Positions 22,559-30,918 are shown, numbered from the stretch's first letter. The stretch: 35,928 nucleotides of DNA from Kitasatospora sp. MAP5-34 (GCF_029894335.1 NZ_JARXZC010000054.1:1-35928), one strand, 5' to 3'. Notes: generated by a model not told the origin, from the sequence alone. Program-made: numbers and translations.

Positions 22559-24814
22559 TCAGGCGAGCAGGGCCTCGATGACGCCGGTGTGGGCGTCCTT
22601 CAGCTCGGCCAGCGAGACGGTGAACTGGCCCTGGAGCTCCAGGACATCGCCGTCCACCACGCCGATCCGGGTGGCCGGCAGGCCACGCGCGCCGCACATG
22701 TCGTTGAACCGGAGCTCCTCGCTGCGCGGGATCGACACGATGGCGCGCCCGGCGGACTCGGAGAACAGGTAGACGAACGGGTCCAGACCCTCGGGCACGA
22801 TCAGCCGCGCGCCCTGGCCGCCCTTGAGGCAGCTCTCCACGATCGCCTGGGCCAGGCCGCCGTCGGAGAGGTCGTGCGCCGCGTCGATCATGCCGTCGCG
22901 CGAGGCGGCGATCAGGATCTCACCGAGCAGCCGCTCGCGCTCCAGGTCGACCTTGGGCGGCAGGCCGCCGAGGTGGTCGTGCGCGACCTGGGTCCAGGCC
23001 GAGCCGCCCAGCTCGTCGGCGGTGTCGCCGAGCAGGTAGACCAGCTGGCCCTCCTCGGCGAAGCCGATCGGGGTCCGGCGGGTGACGTCGTCGATGACGC
23101 CGAGCACCGCGACCACAGGGGTCGGGTGGATGGCGACGTCGCCGGTCTGGTTGTAGAGCGAGACGTTGCCGCCGGTCACCGGGGTGCCCAGGATCTGGCA
23201 GGCGTCGGCGAGACCACGGGTGGCCTCGGCGAACTGCCACATCACGTCCGGGTCCTCGGGGGAGCCGAAGTTGAGGCAGTCCGAGATGGCGAGCGGCTTG
23301 GCACCACCGGCGGCGACGTTGCGGTACGCCTCCGAGAGGGCCAGCTGGGCACCGGTGTACGGGTCCAGCTTGGCGTAGCGGCCGTTGCCGTCGGTGGCGA
23401 CCGAGACGCCGAGGTTGGTCTCCTCGTCGATCCGGATCATGCCGGAGTCCTCGGGGGACGCCAGCACGGTGTTGCCGATGACGTACCGGTCGTACTGGTC
23501 GGTGATCCAGGACTTCGAGGCCTGGTTCGGGGAGGAGACCAGCTGCAGCAGCGCGGCCTTCAGCTCCTCGCCGCTCCCGGGGCGCTTCAGGCGGTCCGCC
23601 GTGGGGGCGTCGGCCTGCAGCGCGTCCTGCCAACTCGGCCGGGCGTACGGGCGGTTGTACTGCGGGCCGTCGTGCGCGACCGAGCGCGGCGGCACGTCGA
23701 CGACCTGCTCGCCGTGCCAGAAGATCTCCAGCCGCTCGCCCTCGGTCACCTCACCGATCACGGTGGCGATGACGTCCCACTTCTCGCAGATCTCCAGGAA
23801 GCGGTCGACCTTGCCGGGCTCGACGATCGCGCACATCCGCTCCTGCGACTCGCTCATCAGGATCTCCTCGGGGGAGAGCGACGAGTCGCGCAGCGGCACG
23901 GTGTCCAGGTCGACCCGCATGCCACCCGAGCCGGCCGAGGCCAACTCGCTGGTGGCGCAGGACAGTCCGGCGCCGCCGAGGTCCTGGATGCCGAGCACGA
24001 GCTTCTCGGAGAAGATCTCCAAGGTGCACTCGATGAGCAGCTTCTCCTGGAACGGGTCACCGACCTGGACGGCCGGGCGCTTGGCCGGGCCGGTCGCGTC
24101 GAAGGTCTCCGAGGCGAGCACGGAGACGCCGCCGATGCCGTCGCCGCCGGTGCGGGCGCCGTACAGGATGACCTTGTTGCCCGCGCCGGACGCCTGCGCG
24201 AGGTGGATGTCCTCGTGCTTCATCACGCCGATGCAGAGCGCGTTGACCAGCGGGTTGCCCTGGTAGCAGGAGTCGAAGACGACCTCGCCGCCGATGTTCG
24301 GCAGGCCCAGGCAGTTGCCGTAGCCACCAATGCCCGCAACGATCCCGGGCAGCACGCGCCGGGTGTCGGGGTGGTCGGCCGCACCGAAGCGCAGCGGGTC
24401 CATCACGGCGACCGGACGGGCGCCCATTGCCAGGATGTCGCGGACGATGCCGCCGATCCCGGTGGCCGCGCCCTGGTAGGGCTCGATGTACGACGGGTGG
24501 TTGTGCGACTCGACCTTGAAGGTCACCGCGTAACCCTGGCCGACGTCCACCACGCCCGCGTTCTCACCGATGCCGACGAGCATGGCGTCGTTGGCCGGGG
24601 CCTTCTCGCCGAACTGCTTGAGGTGCACCTTGGAGCTCTTGTACGAGCAGTGCTCCGACCACATGACCGAGTACATCGCGAGCTCGGCGCCGGTGGGGCG
24701 ACGGCCGAGAATCTCGCGGATCTTCGCGTACTCGTCTTCCTTGAGCCCGAGTTCGGCCCAGGGCTGCGCGGAGTCCGGGGTCTGCTCGGCGTTCTTGACG
24801 GTATCGAGGCTCAT
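22559..24814 (-). CDS. purL: Phosphoribosylformylglycinamidine synthase, large subunit
   Basis: The 751-residue protein is the small-type PurL of actinobacteria and Gram-positives, which works with PurQ and PurS to turn formylglycinamide ribonucleotide, ATP and glutamine into the amidine in purine synthesis. VESHNHPSYIEPYQGAATGIGGIVRDILAMGARP is the classic metal/nucleotide segment. GLPNIGGEVVFD, YGARTGGDGIGGVS, QDLGGAGLSCATSELA, MSESQERMCAIV and GGNVSLYNQT mark the two tandem AIRS-like halves. Length is normal. Its ATG overlaps the purQ stop by one base (TGATG), so translation is coupled. Confidence 0.97.
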   Translation of the reverse strand: MSLDTVKNAEQTPDSAQPWAELGLKEDEYAKIREILGRRPTGAELAMYSVMWSEHCSYKSSKVHLKQFGEKAPANDAMLVGIGENAGVVDVGQGYAVTFKVESHNHPSYIEPYQGAATGIGGIVRDILAMGARPVAVMDPLRFGAADHPDTRRVLPGIVAGIGGYGNCLGLPNIGGEVVFDSCYQGNPLVNALCIGVMKHEDIHLAQASGAGNKVILYGARTGGDGIGGVSVLASETFDATGPAKRPAVQVGDPFQEKLLIECTLEIFSEKLVLGIQDLGGAGLSCATSELASAGSGGMRVDLDTVPLRDSSLSPEEILMSESQERMCAIVEPGKVDRFLEICEKWDVIATVIGEVTEGERLEIFWHGEQVVDVPPRSVAHDGPQYNRPYARPSWQDALQADAPTADRLKRPGSGEELKAALLQLVSSPNQASKSWITDQYDRYVIGNTVLASPEDSGMIRIDEETNLGVSVATDGNGRYAKLDPYTGAQLALSEAYRNVAAGGAKPLAISDCLNFGSPEDPDVMWQFAEATRGLADACQILGTPVTGGNVSLYNQTGDVAIHPTPVVAVLGVIDDVTRRTPIGFAEEGQLVYLLGDTADELGGSAWTQVAHDHLGGLPPKVDLERERLLGEILIAASRDGMIDAAHDLSDGGLAQAIVESCLKGGQGARLIVPEGLDPFVYLFSESAGRAIVSIPRSEELRFNDMCGARGLPATRIGVVDGDVLELQGQFTVSLAELKDAHTGVIEALLA

Positions 24815-25491
24815 CAGGCGTTCACCAGCTGCTTCAGAACGGAGGTGAAGAAGCCCAGGCCCTCGGTGGTCGGACCGGTGAGCGGCTCCACGGCGTGCTC
24901 GGGGTGCGGCATCAGGCCGACGACATTGCCGGCGGCGTTGGTGATACCGGCGATGTCGCGGTACGAACCGTTCGGGTTCAGATCCAGGTAGCGCGCCACC
25001 ACCCGTCCCTCGGCCTCGAGTTCGTCGAGGACGTGCGCGTCGGCGACGAAGCGGCCCTCGCCGTTCTTGAGCGGGACGACGATTTCCTGGCCGGCCGAGT
25101 AATCGGTCGTCCAGGCCGTGGTGGCGTTCTCGATCCGCAGCTTCTGGTCGCGGCAGACGAAGTGCAGCGAGTCGTTGCGGGTGAGCGCACCGGGCAGCAG
25201 GTGCGATTCGCAGAGCACCTGGAAGCCGTTGCAGATACCCAGGACGGGCATTCCCAGCTTGGCCTGCTCGATGATGGTGGCCATCACCGGCGAGAAGCGG
25301 GAGATGGCACCGCAGCGCAGATAGTCACCGTACGAGAATCCGCCCGGCAGGACGACGGCGTCGACCTGGTGGAGATCCTTGTCACGGTGCCAGAGCGCAA
25401 CCGGCTCGGCACCGGCCAGCCGGACCGCACGCTGTGCGTCCCGGTCGTCGAGGGAGCCGGGGAAAGTGACGACGCCTACGCGGGTGGTCAC
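24814..25491 (-). CDS. purQ: Phosphoribosylformylglycinamidine synthase, glutaminase subunit
   Basis: The 225-residue class I glutamine amidotransferase supplies ammonia to PurL. The nucleophile Cys is in GMPVLGICNGFQVLCESHLLPG, the oxyanion strand is VLPGGFSYGDYLRCGA, and His-Glu of the triad are in GLMPHPEHAVEPL. The start is GTG 25491, in a GTGA overlap with the purS stop. Gene order purS-purQ-purL on the minus strand is standard for Streptomyces. Confidence 0.97.
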   Translation of the reverse strand: MTTRVGVVTFPGSLDDRDAQRAVRLAGAEPVALWHRDKDLHQVDAVVLPGGFSYGDYLRCGAISRFSPVMATIIEQAKLGMPVLGICNGFQVLCESHLLPGALTRNDSLHFVCRDQKLRIENATTAWTTDYSAGQEIVVPLKNGEGRFVADAHVLDELEAEGRVVARYLDLNPNGSYRDIAGITNAAGNVVGLMPHPEHAVEPLTGPTTEGLGFFTSVLKQLVNA

Positions 25492-25742
25492 TTCCCCTCC
25501 TCCTCGACTCGGACGGTGAAGTCCTCGATCACGGTGTTGGCGAGGAAGGTCTCGGCGGCCTCGCGGATCCGGGCGAGGGCGGCGTCATCGACCGGCCCCT
25601 CCAGCTCCAGCTCGAAACGCTTTCCCTGGCGGACATCGGCGATCCCGGCGAACCCGAGACGCGGCAGCGCTCGCTGCACCGCCTGTCCCTGGGGGTCGAG
25701 GATCTCCGGCTTGAGCATGACGTCGACTACGACGCGTGCCAC
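25488..25742 (-). CDS. purS: Phosphoribosylformylglycinamidine synthase, PurS subunit
   Basis: The 84-residue protein is the small bridging subunit that holds PurQ and PurL together. ARVVVDVMLKPEILDPQGQA and FEL-type strands with GFAGIADVRQGKRFELELEG, then LANTVIEDFTVRVEEEGK, are typical. I prefer GTG 25742 over GTG 25748 because GGGAG lies 5 bases before it and orthologues begin at ARVVVDV. It is the first gene of the operon. Confidence 0.95.
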   Translation of the reverse strand: MARVVVDVMLKPEILDPQGQAVQRALPRLGFAGIADVRQGKRFELELEGPVDDAALARIREAAETFLANTVIEDFTVRVEEEGK

Positions 25743-25748
25743 TGGCAC

Positions 25749-26221
25749 TCCCGATGGTGTGGTGCGTGAAGGCGGGGGACCTTCAGACTACCGGGGCTTT
25801 CGGGCGAGTTTGCGAGCCGGTCGAGGCGACGCGCGTAGACCCTTACCCCTTACGTACCAAGGGTTCCACCCTTCTCCGACATCCCGTCCATGCCCGGTTT
25901 CGCCGGTCCTAATCCTTGGTCCGGACCAGCAGCGAGAACGCCCGAATACCGGCACACCGGACATGTCGACCATCGGTATCCCGGTCTCAAATCAGCCGCC
26001 GGGCCGCCGACGGGTGAAGCATCGTGAATATCCGGAAAAAGAAAGCATGAGGCCCTTCGATTTCAACCCGCTTTTGGTGCAGAATAGGGCGACCGGCAGC
26101 GGAGAGTGCTGCGTATCGGCATGGCCCGGAGCCTGCCCGGATGCGCTTTCGCCGCCGGTGAACAGGGCCGGCGAGCGCACCCCGCACCCGATGGCCGAAT
26201 TGCCCGAGAGGATTGACACCC
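25749..26221. promoter_or_regulatory. Divergent purS / lsr2-like intergenic region, locally AT-rich
   Basis: The 473-bp gap holds promoters for the purine operon (minus) and the Lsr2-like gene (plus). From about 26015 to 26090 the base composition drops to near 50% GC (GAATATCCGGAAAAAGAAAG and neighbours), far below the rest of the window. Such dips suit both promoters and Lsr2 binding, so autoregulation is possible. Short open frames here lack ribosome binding sites and are not called. Confidence 0.55.
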
Positions 26222-26539
26222 ATGGCTCAGCGTGTAGTTGTCACGCTCTCCGACGACCTGGACGGCGGCACCGCCGCGGAAACCGTCCACTTCGGCGTCG
26301 ACGGGAAGTCGTACGAGATCGACCTGTCCCTGGACAACGCGGAAAAGCTGCGGGAGGCCCTCGCCCCGTTCGTCGCGGCCGGACGCCGCCAGAGCCGCAG
26401 CGGAAAGTCCTTCCGCCGGACCGCACTCACCCCGGACCCGGCGGCCGTCCGCGCCTGGGCCCAGTCCCACGGCATGGAGCTGCCGGCCCGTGGCCGGATC
26501 CCCAAGCACGTCTACGAGGCGTTCGCGGACGCCAACTGA
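26222..26539 (+). CDS. Lsr2-family nucleoid protein
   Basis: The 105-residue protein begins MAQRVVVTLSDDLDGGTAAE, the strand-rich oligomerisation domain of Lsr2, followed by VHFGVDGKSYEIDLSLDNAEKLREAL. The C-terminal DNA-binding part reads VRAWAQSHGMELPARGRIPKHVYEAFADAN; RGR is the AT-hook-like minor-groove motif. Lsr2 proteins coat AT-rich DNA and silence acquired or specialised-metabolism genes. The position beside purS suggests the Lsr2-like paralogue, not the main Lsr2; this is from memory of Streptomyces gene order. ATG 26222 was chosen at the conserved MAQ; GAGAGG lies about 10 bases upstream. Confidence 0.92.
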   Translation: MAQRVVVTLSDDLDGGTAAETVHFGVDGKSYEIDLSLDNAEKLREALAPFVAAGRRQSRSGKSFRRTALTPDPAAVRAWAQSHGMELPARGRIPKHVYEAFADAN

Positions 26540-26555
26540 CCTGCGCGGACGGCTC

Positions 26556-26598
26556 GTCGCCCCACCCCGGAGGTCTCCGGACCAAAGGGTGGGGCGAC
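26556..26598 (+). terminator. Terminator hairpin after the Lsr2-like gene
   Basis: Arms 26556-26567 (GTCGCCCCACCC) and 26587-26598 (GGGTGGGGCGAC) pair perfectly over 12 bp, with a smaller GGAG/CTCC dyad in the loop. It separates lsr2-like from the tRNA genes. Confidence 0.85.
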
Positions 26599-26678
26599 CA
26601 CTCCGATCGATGGGGTAGAGTATTTCTCGTCGCCACAACGGGAAACCGAAGAGGCGGCCGGTGCCCAACAAGCACCGT

Positions 26679-26751
26679 GCGGACGTGGCTCAGTTGGTAG
26701 AGCATCACCTTGCCAAGGTGAGGGTCGCGAGTTCGAATCTCGTCGTCCGCT
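26679..26751 (+). tRNA. tRNA-Gly (GCC), copy 1
   Basis: The 73-nt gene has acceptor arms GCGGACG/CGTCCGC, D-arm GGCTCAGTTGGTAGAGC, anticodon stem-loop CACCTTGCCAAGGTG with anticodon GCC, and T-arm GCGAGTTCGAATCTCGT. The discriminator is T. CCA is not encoded (TCGC follows). A possible -10 (TAGAGT, 26616) lies upstream. Confidence 0.96.
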
Positions 26752-26778
26752 CGCAGTACGGATAACTCAATAGATCAT

Positions 26779-26851
26779 GCGGACGTGGCTCAGTTGGTAG
26801 AGCATCACCTTGCCAAGGTGAGGGTCGCGAGTTCGAATCTCGTCGTCCGCT
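26779..26851 (+). tRNA. tRNA-Gly (GCC), copy 2
   Basis: This copy is identical in sequence to copy 1, exactly 100 bases downstream, with a 27-bp spacer. CCA follows directly (26852-26854), so this copy encodes its 3' end. The two copies are probably co-transcribed and end at the hairpin that follows. Confidence 0.96.
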
Positions 26852-26858
26852 CCAGTCA

Positions 26859-26890
26859 CGAAGGGCCCCCTCTCGCGAGGGGGCCCTTCG
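26859..26890 (+). terminator. Terminator hairpin after the tRNA-Gly pair
   Basis: Perfect 14-bp stem (26859-26872 with 26877-26890) with a TCGC loop immediately downstream of the second tRNA. Confidence 0.92.
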
Positions 26891-26952
26891 TCGTTCCGCC
26901 CTGCTGTTGTTCCGTCCCGCTGTCGTTACGTCCCCCGTGGTCCCGCCCCGCT

Positions 26953-26987
26953 GTCGGGCCATGACAGTCGGGCCATGACATTTGTCA
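26953..26987. promoter_or_regulatory. Tandem 14-bp repeats plus dyad before the ABC transporter operon
   Basis: GTCGGGCCATGACA is repeated head-to-tail without spacer (26953-26966, 26967-26980), and TGACA-TT-TGTCA (26976-26987) forms a dyad with the second copy. The block ends 82 bases before the ABC ATPase start, in the right place for a regulator site. The NarL-type response regulator encoded downstream is the natural candidate. Confidence 0.6.
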
Positions 26988-27068
26988 CCGCCCACCGATG
27001 GATCCACACCGGGCATCGATGATCCCGCGCACTGCCCCCGCCGCCCGCCCGGCGGAAGGCTTGATTCC

Positions 27069-28085
27069 ATGGACACCAGCCACACCGAGCCTCCCGCGAG
27101 GTCATCCGCCATCGAGGCACCCGCCATCGAGGTACTCGGCCTGCACCGCCGCTACGGCCCGGCCGGCACCGTCGGCTTCGACGCCGTCCGGGGTCTGGAC
27201 CTCACCGTCCACCGGGGTGAACTCTTCGCGCTGCTCGGCACCAACGGGGCCGGCAAGACCTCCGCCGTGGAAGTGATCGAGGGCCTGGCCGCCCCGACGT
27301 CCGGGCAGGTCCGGGTACTCGGCCTGGACCCCCGGCGCGACCGGGCCGCAGTGCGCCCCCGGATCGGGATCATGCTTCAGGAGGGCGGCTTCCCCGGCGA
27401 CCTCACCGTCGCCGAGACCGGCCGCACCTGGGCGTCCGTCACCAGCGGCGCCCGCCCGGTGGACGAGGCACTCGACCTGGTCGGCCTGCTCGACCGGCGC
27501 GGCGTACGGGTCAAACAGCTCTCCGGCGGCGAACGGCGACGCCTGGACCTCGCGATGGCCCTGCTCGGCCGCCCCGAGGTGCTCTTCCTGGACGAGCCCA
27601 GTACCGGCCTCGACCCCGAGGCCCGCGCCGCGACCTGGCGGTTGGTCCGCGAACTCCGCGCCCAGGGCACCACCGTGCTGCTCACCACCCACTACCTGGA
27701 GGAGGCCGAGCAGCTCGCCGACCGGCTGGCGATCATGCATCGCGGCCGGGTGGTGACCAGCGGCACCGTCACCGAGGTGATCGCCGGGCGCCCGGCCAGG
27801 ATCACCTTCGACCTGCCCGAGCGCAGCGGCCGGTTCGAATCCCTGGGCCTGCCGGCACTGCCCGAGGCCCAGGTCACCGCCGACGGCCGCCGGATCACCG
27901 TGCAGACGCCCCGGCTGCAGTCCACCCTCACCGACCTGCTCGGCTGGGCGGCTCACCAGGAGGTCACCCTCGGCTCACTGGACGCCCGTAGCGCCTCGCT
28001 CGAGGAGGCCTTCCTCGCGATCGCCGCCTCGGCGACCGCCGACACCACCGACCCCCTCCCCGCACTGATCGGATCCGCCCGATGA
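27069..28085 (+). CDS. ABC transporter ATP-binding protein (ABC-2/DrrA-like)
   Basis: The 338-residue ATPase has Walker A GTNGAGKT (57-64), Q-loop LQEGG, signature LSGGERRRLDLA (151 on), Walker B VLFLDEPSTGLD and H-loop TTHYLEEAEQLADR. A C-terminal accessory domain (about 240-338) includes TVTEVIAGRPARITFDLPE and ends SLEEAFLAI, as in DrrA/CcmA-like exporters. It should power the membrane partner encoded next (ATGA overlap at 28082). The start is ATG 27069; a longer upstream frame is not conserved. Confidence 0.94.
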   Translation: MDTSHTEPPARSSAIEAPAIEVLGLHRRYGPAGTVGFDAVRGLDLTVHRGELFALLGTNGAGKTSAVEVIEGLAAPTSGQVRVLGLDPRRDRAAVRPRIGIMLQEGGFPGDLTVAETGRTWASVTSGARPVDEALDLVGLLDRRGVRVKQLSGGERRRLDLAMALLGRPEVLFLDEPSTGLDPEARAATWRLVRELRAQGTTVLLTTHYLEEAEQLADRLAIMHRGRVVTSGTVTEVIAGRPARITFDLPERSGRFESLGLPALPEAQVTADGRRITVQTPRLQSTLTDLLGWAAHQEVTLGSLDARSASLEEAFLAIAASATADTTDPLPALIGSAR

Positions 28086-28876
28086 CCACCGCCAACGGCC
28101 GCCTGCTCGCCCTGGGACGGGCCGAGACCACCCTGCTGCTGCGCAACCGCACCGCGCTGTTCATGGCCGTCGCGATGCCGCTCTGCATGGTCGCCGGTCT
28201 GCGCGGCCTGCTGAAGGCCCAGGCCGCGCAGCTCCCCGGGATCGATCTGAACGCCGCACTGGTGCTCAACGTGACCGGGATCACCCTGCTCTTCGTCGTC
28301 TACTACAACCTGACCGCCGCCTATGTCGCCCGGCGCGGCGAGTTGGTGCTCAAGCGGATGCGGACCGGCGAGCTGAGCGACGGGGAGATCCTGGCCGGTA
28401 CCGCCCTGCCCTCGGTCCTGCTGGCGCTCGTCCAGAGCGTGCTGGTCGCGGGCGCGACCGGGGTCCTGCTCAACCTGTCGGCCCCGGCGAACCCGCTGCT
28501 GTCGGTGGCCGGGCTGGCGCTCGCGATCGCCGTACTGGTCCCACTGGCCGCACTGTCCAGTGCCTTCACCCGCACCGTGGAGACCGCCGGCATCACCACC
28601 CTGCCGGTGCTGCTGCTGACGATGGCCGGCTCGGGACTGCTCGTCCCGTACTCGGTCATGCCCGAGTGGCTGGCCATCGGCTGCCGGCTGCTGCCCACCA
28701 GCTCCGCCTTCCAGGTGCTGCGGATCGGCTGGCTCGGCACCGACGGCACAGCCCCGGTCACCGGCTTCGGCGGTACCTGGGCGCCCGCCCTGCCGTACCT
28801 GGCGGGGGGCGTCGCCTGGGCCCTGGCCACAGCCTGGGCCGCCCGCCGGTGGTTCCGCTGGGAGCCACGCCGCTAG
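28082..28876 (+). CDS. ABC-2 type transporter permease
   Basis: The 264-residue protein has six hydrophobic segments, starting LLLRNRTALFMAVAMPLCMVAG, with LLFVVYYNLTAAYVARRGELVLKRMRTGELSDGEILAGTALPS, the ABC-2 coupling region, in the middle. It pairs with the preceding ATPase as an exporter of an unknown small molecule or lipid. The gene overlaps the ATPase by four bases and is followed after 54 bases by the sensor kinase. Confidence 0.92.
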   Translation: MTTANGRLLALGRAETTLLLRNRTALFMAVAMPLCMVAGLRGLLKAQAAQLPGIDLNAALVLNVTGITLLFVVYYNLTAAYVARRGELVLKRMRTGELSDGEILAGTALPSVLLALVQSVLVAGATGVLLNLSAPANPLLSVAGLALAIAVLVPLAALSSAFTRTVETAGITTLPVLLLTMAGSGLLVPYSVMPEWLAIGCRLLPTSSAFQVLRIGWLGTDGTAPVTGFGGTWAPALPYLAGGVAWALATAWAARRWFRWEPRR

Positions 28877-28930
28877 AACTGTCTGATAGGAAGACGATCG
28901 ACAAGCTCGAAGCAGGCGGAGGGGAACGAC

Positions 28931-30169
28931 GTGGGGGTCAAGGGGCCGGTCAAGCGCTGGCGGGGCCTGGCGAAGCCGCAACGGATCGAGGCCTACAACC
29001 GCTGGTCGATGTACGTCCTCACGGTGGTCGGACCATTCGGGCTCCTCCCCCTGCTGGCCAAGGCCCTGGCGCACAGCCGGTCGTGGGTCCTACCGGCGCT
29101 GGTGGCGGCCCTGCTGCTGAACTCGGCCGTGTCCGTCGTGCTGTTCCGCACCGGTATCGCCCACTACCTCGGGCGCCGCAGCAGGCCGACCGGCTGGCTG
29201 GCCGCCGGCTCCGCCGTGACCCTTGCCGTCGTCTGGGGCAGCCTGCTGCTCGGTCCGCACAAGGCCGGCTCCCCGCCGGCCACCGCGATCCCGGCCGCCC
29301 TGCTGCTCCTCCTCTGGTTCGCCTCCGCAGGTGTGGTCATGCCGCCTCGGTACACGGCACTGACCGGCGCGGCGCTCCTGGCCCTCGCCTACCCGCCGCT
29401 GGCCATCGCCTGCGAGTCCGGCGGGACCGCCCTGGGCATCCTGACCAGCAGCCTGTTCGGGTACATGTCGGCCGCCGCCAGCTGCCGCTGCTCGGTCTGG
29501 ATGACCAGCGTGGCCTGGGAGCTGGACACCGCGCGGGAGGCACAGTCCCGGCTGGCAGTCGCGGAGGAACGACTCCGCTTCTCCCGGGATCTGCACGACG
29601 TGCTGGGCCGCAACCTCACCACCATCGCGCTCAAGAGCGAACTCGCCGCCCAACTCGCCCGCAGGGGCCGCCCGGAGGCCGTCGACCAGATGACCGAGGT
29701 GCAACGGATCGCCCAGGAGTCGCACCGCGAGGTCCGCGAGGTGGTGCGCGGCTACCGCACCGCCGATCTACCGGCCGAAGTGGCCGGCGCGCGCTCGGTG
29801 CTGCGCGCCGCCGATGTCGTCTGCGAGATCGACCTGGGCCCGGACGGGACGGAACTGCCGCCCGCCGTCCAGTCGGTGTTCGGCTGGGTGGTGCGCGAGG
29901 CGACCACCAATGTGCTGCGGCACAGCGAGGCCAGGCACTGTTCGGTCAGCCTCCGGCTCTCGGCTGACCGCGCGGTGCTGGAGGTGACGAACGACGGCGT
30001 CCCGACCGACCGGGCTTCCCGCACAAGCGGCAGCGGCCTGGCCGGACTCCGCGAACGTCTCGCCGCCCACGGGGGTGAGCTGGCCTTCCCCCGGGCCGCG
30101 CCGGGCAGCTTCCGGCTGACCGCCGCACTCCCGCTGACCGCCACCGCTCTGGAGCCGTCCACCTCATGA
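28931..30169 (+). CDS. NarL-type sensor histidine kinase
   Basis: The 412-residue kinase starts at GTG 28931 after GGAGGGG. Residues about 25-190 contain five or six hydrophobic segments and no large extracellular loop, typical of intramembrane-sensing kinases linked to ABC exporters. The dimerisation helix carries FSRDLHDVLGRNLT with phospho-acceptor His222 (HisKA_3). The HATPase domain has REATTNVLRHSEA, LEVTNDGVP and SGLAGLRERLAAHGG. It overlaps the response regulator by ATGA. It probably senses membrane stress or the transporter's cargo and controls the transporter genes. Confidence 0.94.
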   Translation: MGVKGPVKRWRGLAKPQRIEAYNRWSMYVLTVVGPFGLLPLLAKALAHSRSWVLPALVAALLLNSAVSVVLFRTGIAHYLGRRSRPTGWLAAGSAVTLAVVWGSLLLGPHKAGSPPATAIPAALLLLLWFASAGVVMPPRYTALTGAALLALAYPPLAIACESGGTALGILTSSLFGYMSAAASCRCSVWMTSVAWELDTAREAQSRLAVAEERLRFSRDLHDVLGRNLTTIALKSELAAQLARRGRPEAVDQMTEVQRIAQESHREVREVVRGYRTADLPAEVAGARSVLRAADVVCEIDLGPDGTELPPAVQSVFGWVVREATTNVLRHSEARHCSVSLRLSADRAVLEVTNDGVPTDRASRTSGSGLAGLRERLAAHGGELAFPRAAPGSFRLTAALPLTATALEPSTS

Positions 30170-30825
30170 CCGAGCCGACCGAGCCGACCGACCTTACCGC
30201 CCAGCCCGGGCCGCCCGGGCCCGTACGCCTGCTGCTGGCCGACGACGAGCACCTGATCCGTGGCGCGCTGGCCGCGCTGCTGGCGCTCGAGGAGGACCTC
30301 GCCGTGGTCGCCCAGGCCGCCTCCGGCCCCGAGGCGCTGGCGATGGCCAAGGCCCACCAGCCCGACATCGCGGTGCTGGATCTGCAGATGCCCGGTCTGG
30401 ACGGCATCGAGGTGGCAGCGGAGCTGCGCCGGCTGCTACCGGGCTGCCGCACGATGATCGTGACCGGCCACGGCCGCCCGGGCTATCTCAAGCGGGCGCT
30501 GGAGGTCGGCGTGCGGGGCTTCCTGCCGAAGACGGTCTCGGCGGCTGACCTGGCCGGGATCATCCGCACGGTCCACCGGGGCGGCCGCTACATCGACCCG
30601 GAGCTCGCGGCGGACGCGATCAGCTCCGGCGACAGCCCCCTGACACCGCGTGAGACGGACGTCCTGGAGCTCGCCGCACACGGCACCTCGATCGCCGAGA
30701 TCGCCGACCGGGCCGCGCTCTCCGCAGGGACCGTCCGCAACTACCTGTCCTCGGCGGCGGGCAAGCTCGGCGCCGAGAACCGCCACGCGGCGGTCCGGGT
30801 GGCGCGCGAGCACGGCTGGATCTGA
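30166..30825 (+). CDS. NarL-family response regulator
   Basis: The 219-residue protein has a receiver domain (acidic pair Asp26/Asp27, phospho-acceptor Asp72 in AVLDLQMPG, Lys in FLPKTVS) and a LuxR-type helix-turn-helix (LTPRETDVLELAAHGTSIAE, IADRAALSAGTVRNYLSSA). The N-terminus has a TEPTEPTDLT repeat not seen in typical members. It is coupled to the kinase by ATGA. Probable target: the tandem repeat upstream of the ABC genes (inference). Confidence 0.94.
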   Translation: MTEPTEPTDLTAQPGPPGPVRLLLADDEHLIRGALAALLALEEDLAVVAQAASGPEALAMAKAHQPDIAVLDLQMPGLDGIEVAAELRRLLPGCRTMIVTGHGRPGYLKRALEVGVRGFLPKTVSAADLAGIIRTVHRGGRYIDPELAADAISSGDSPLTPRETDVLELAAHGTSIAEIADRAALSAGTVRNYLSSAAGKLGAENRHAAVRVAREHGWI

Positions 30826-30842
30826 GCGCCCGGAGTCGCGGA

Positions 30843-30896
30843 GAGCCGCTTGGGACGGGAGGACGCACATTGTCGCGCTCCCCTCCCAAGCGGCTC
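30843..30896. terminator. Bidirectional hairpin between the response regulator and purC
   Basis: A perfect 13-bp outer stem (30843-30855 with 30884-30896, GAGCCGCTTGGGA/TCCCAAGCGGCTC), one C-C mismatch, then a 5-bp inner stem (30857-30861 with 30878-30882). It lies between convergent genes. Confidence 0.85.
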
Positions 30897-30918
30897 CCGC
30901 GCCTCTGCCGGGGACCCG

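Noticed and set aside
21656..24991. 1111-residue plus-strand open frame opposite the isomerase and purL genes
   Set aside because: It is the shadow of purL and its neighbour. Composition is typical of antisense reading and no domain is visible.
25788..25973. Small minus-strand frame (61 codons) upstream of purS
   Set aside because: No ribosome binding site, no conserved motif, and it lies in the purS/lsr2 promoter region.
26679..26854. tRNA-Gly genes as an integration site for a mobile element
   Set aside because: No integrase, excisionase or duplicated tRNA 3' fragment is visible nearby; the second copy is a full tRNA gene.
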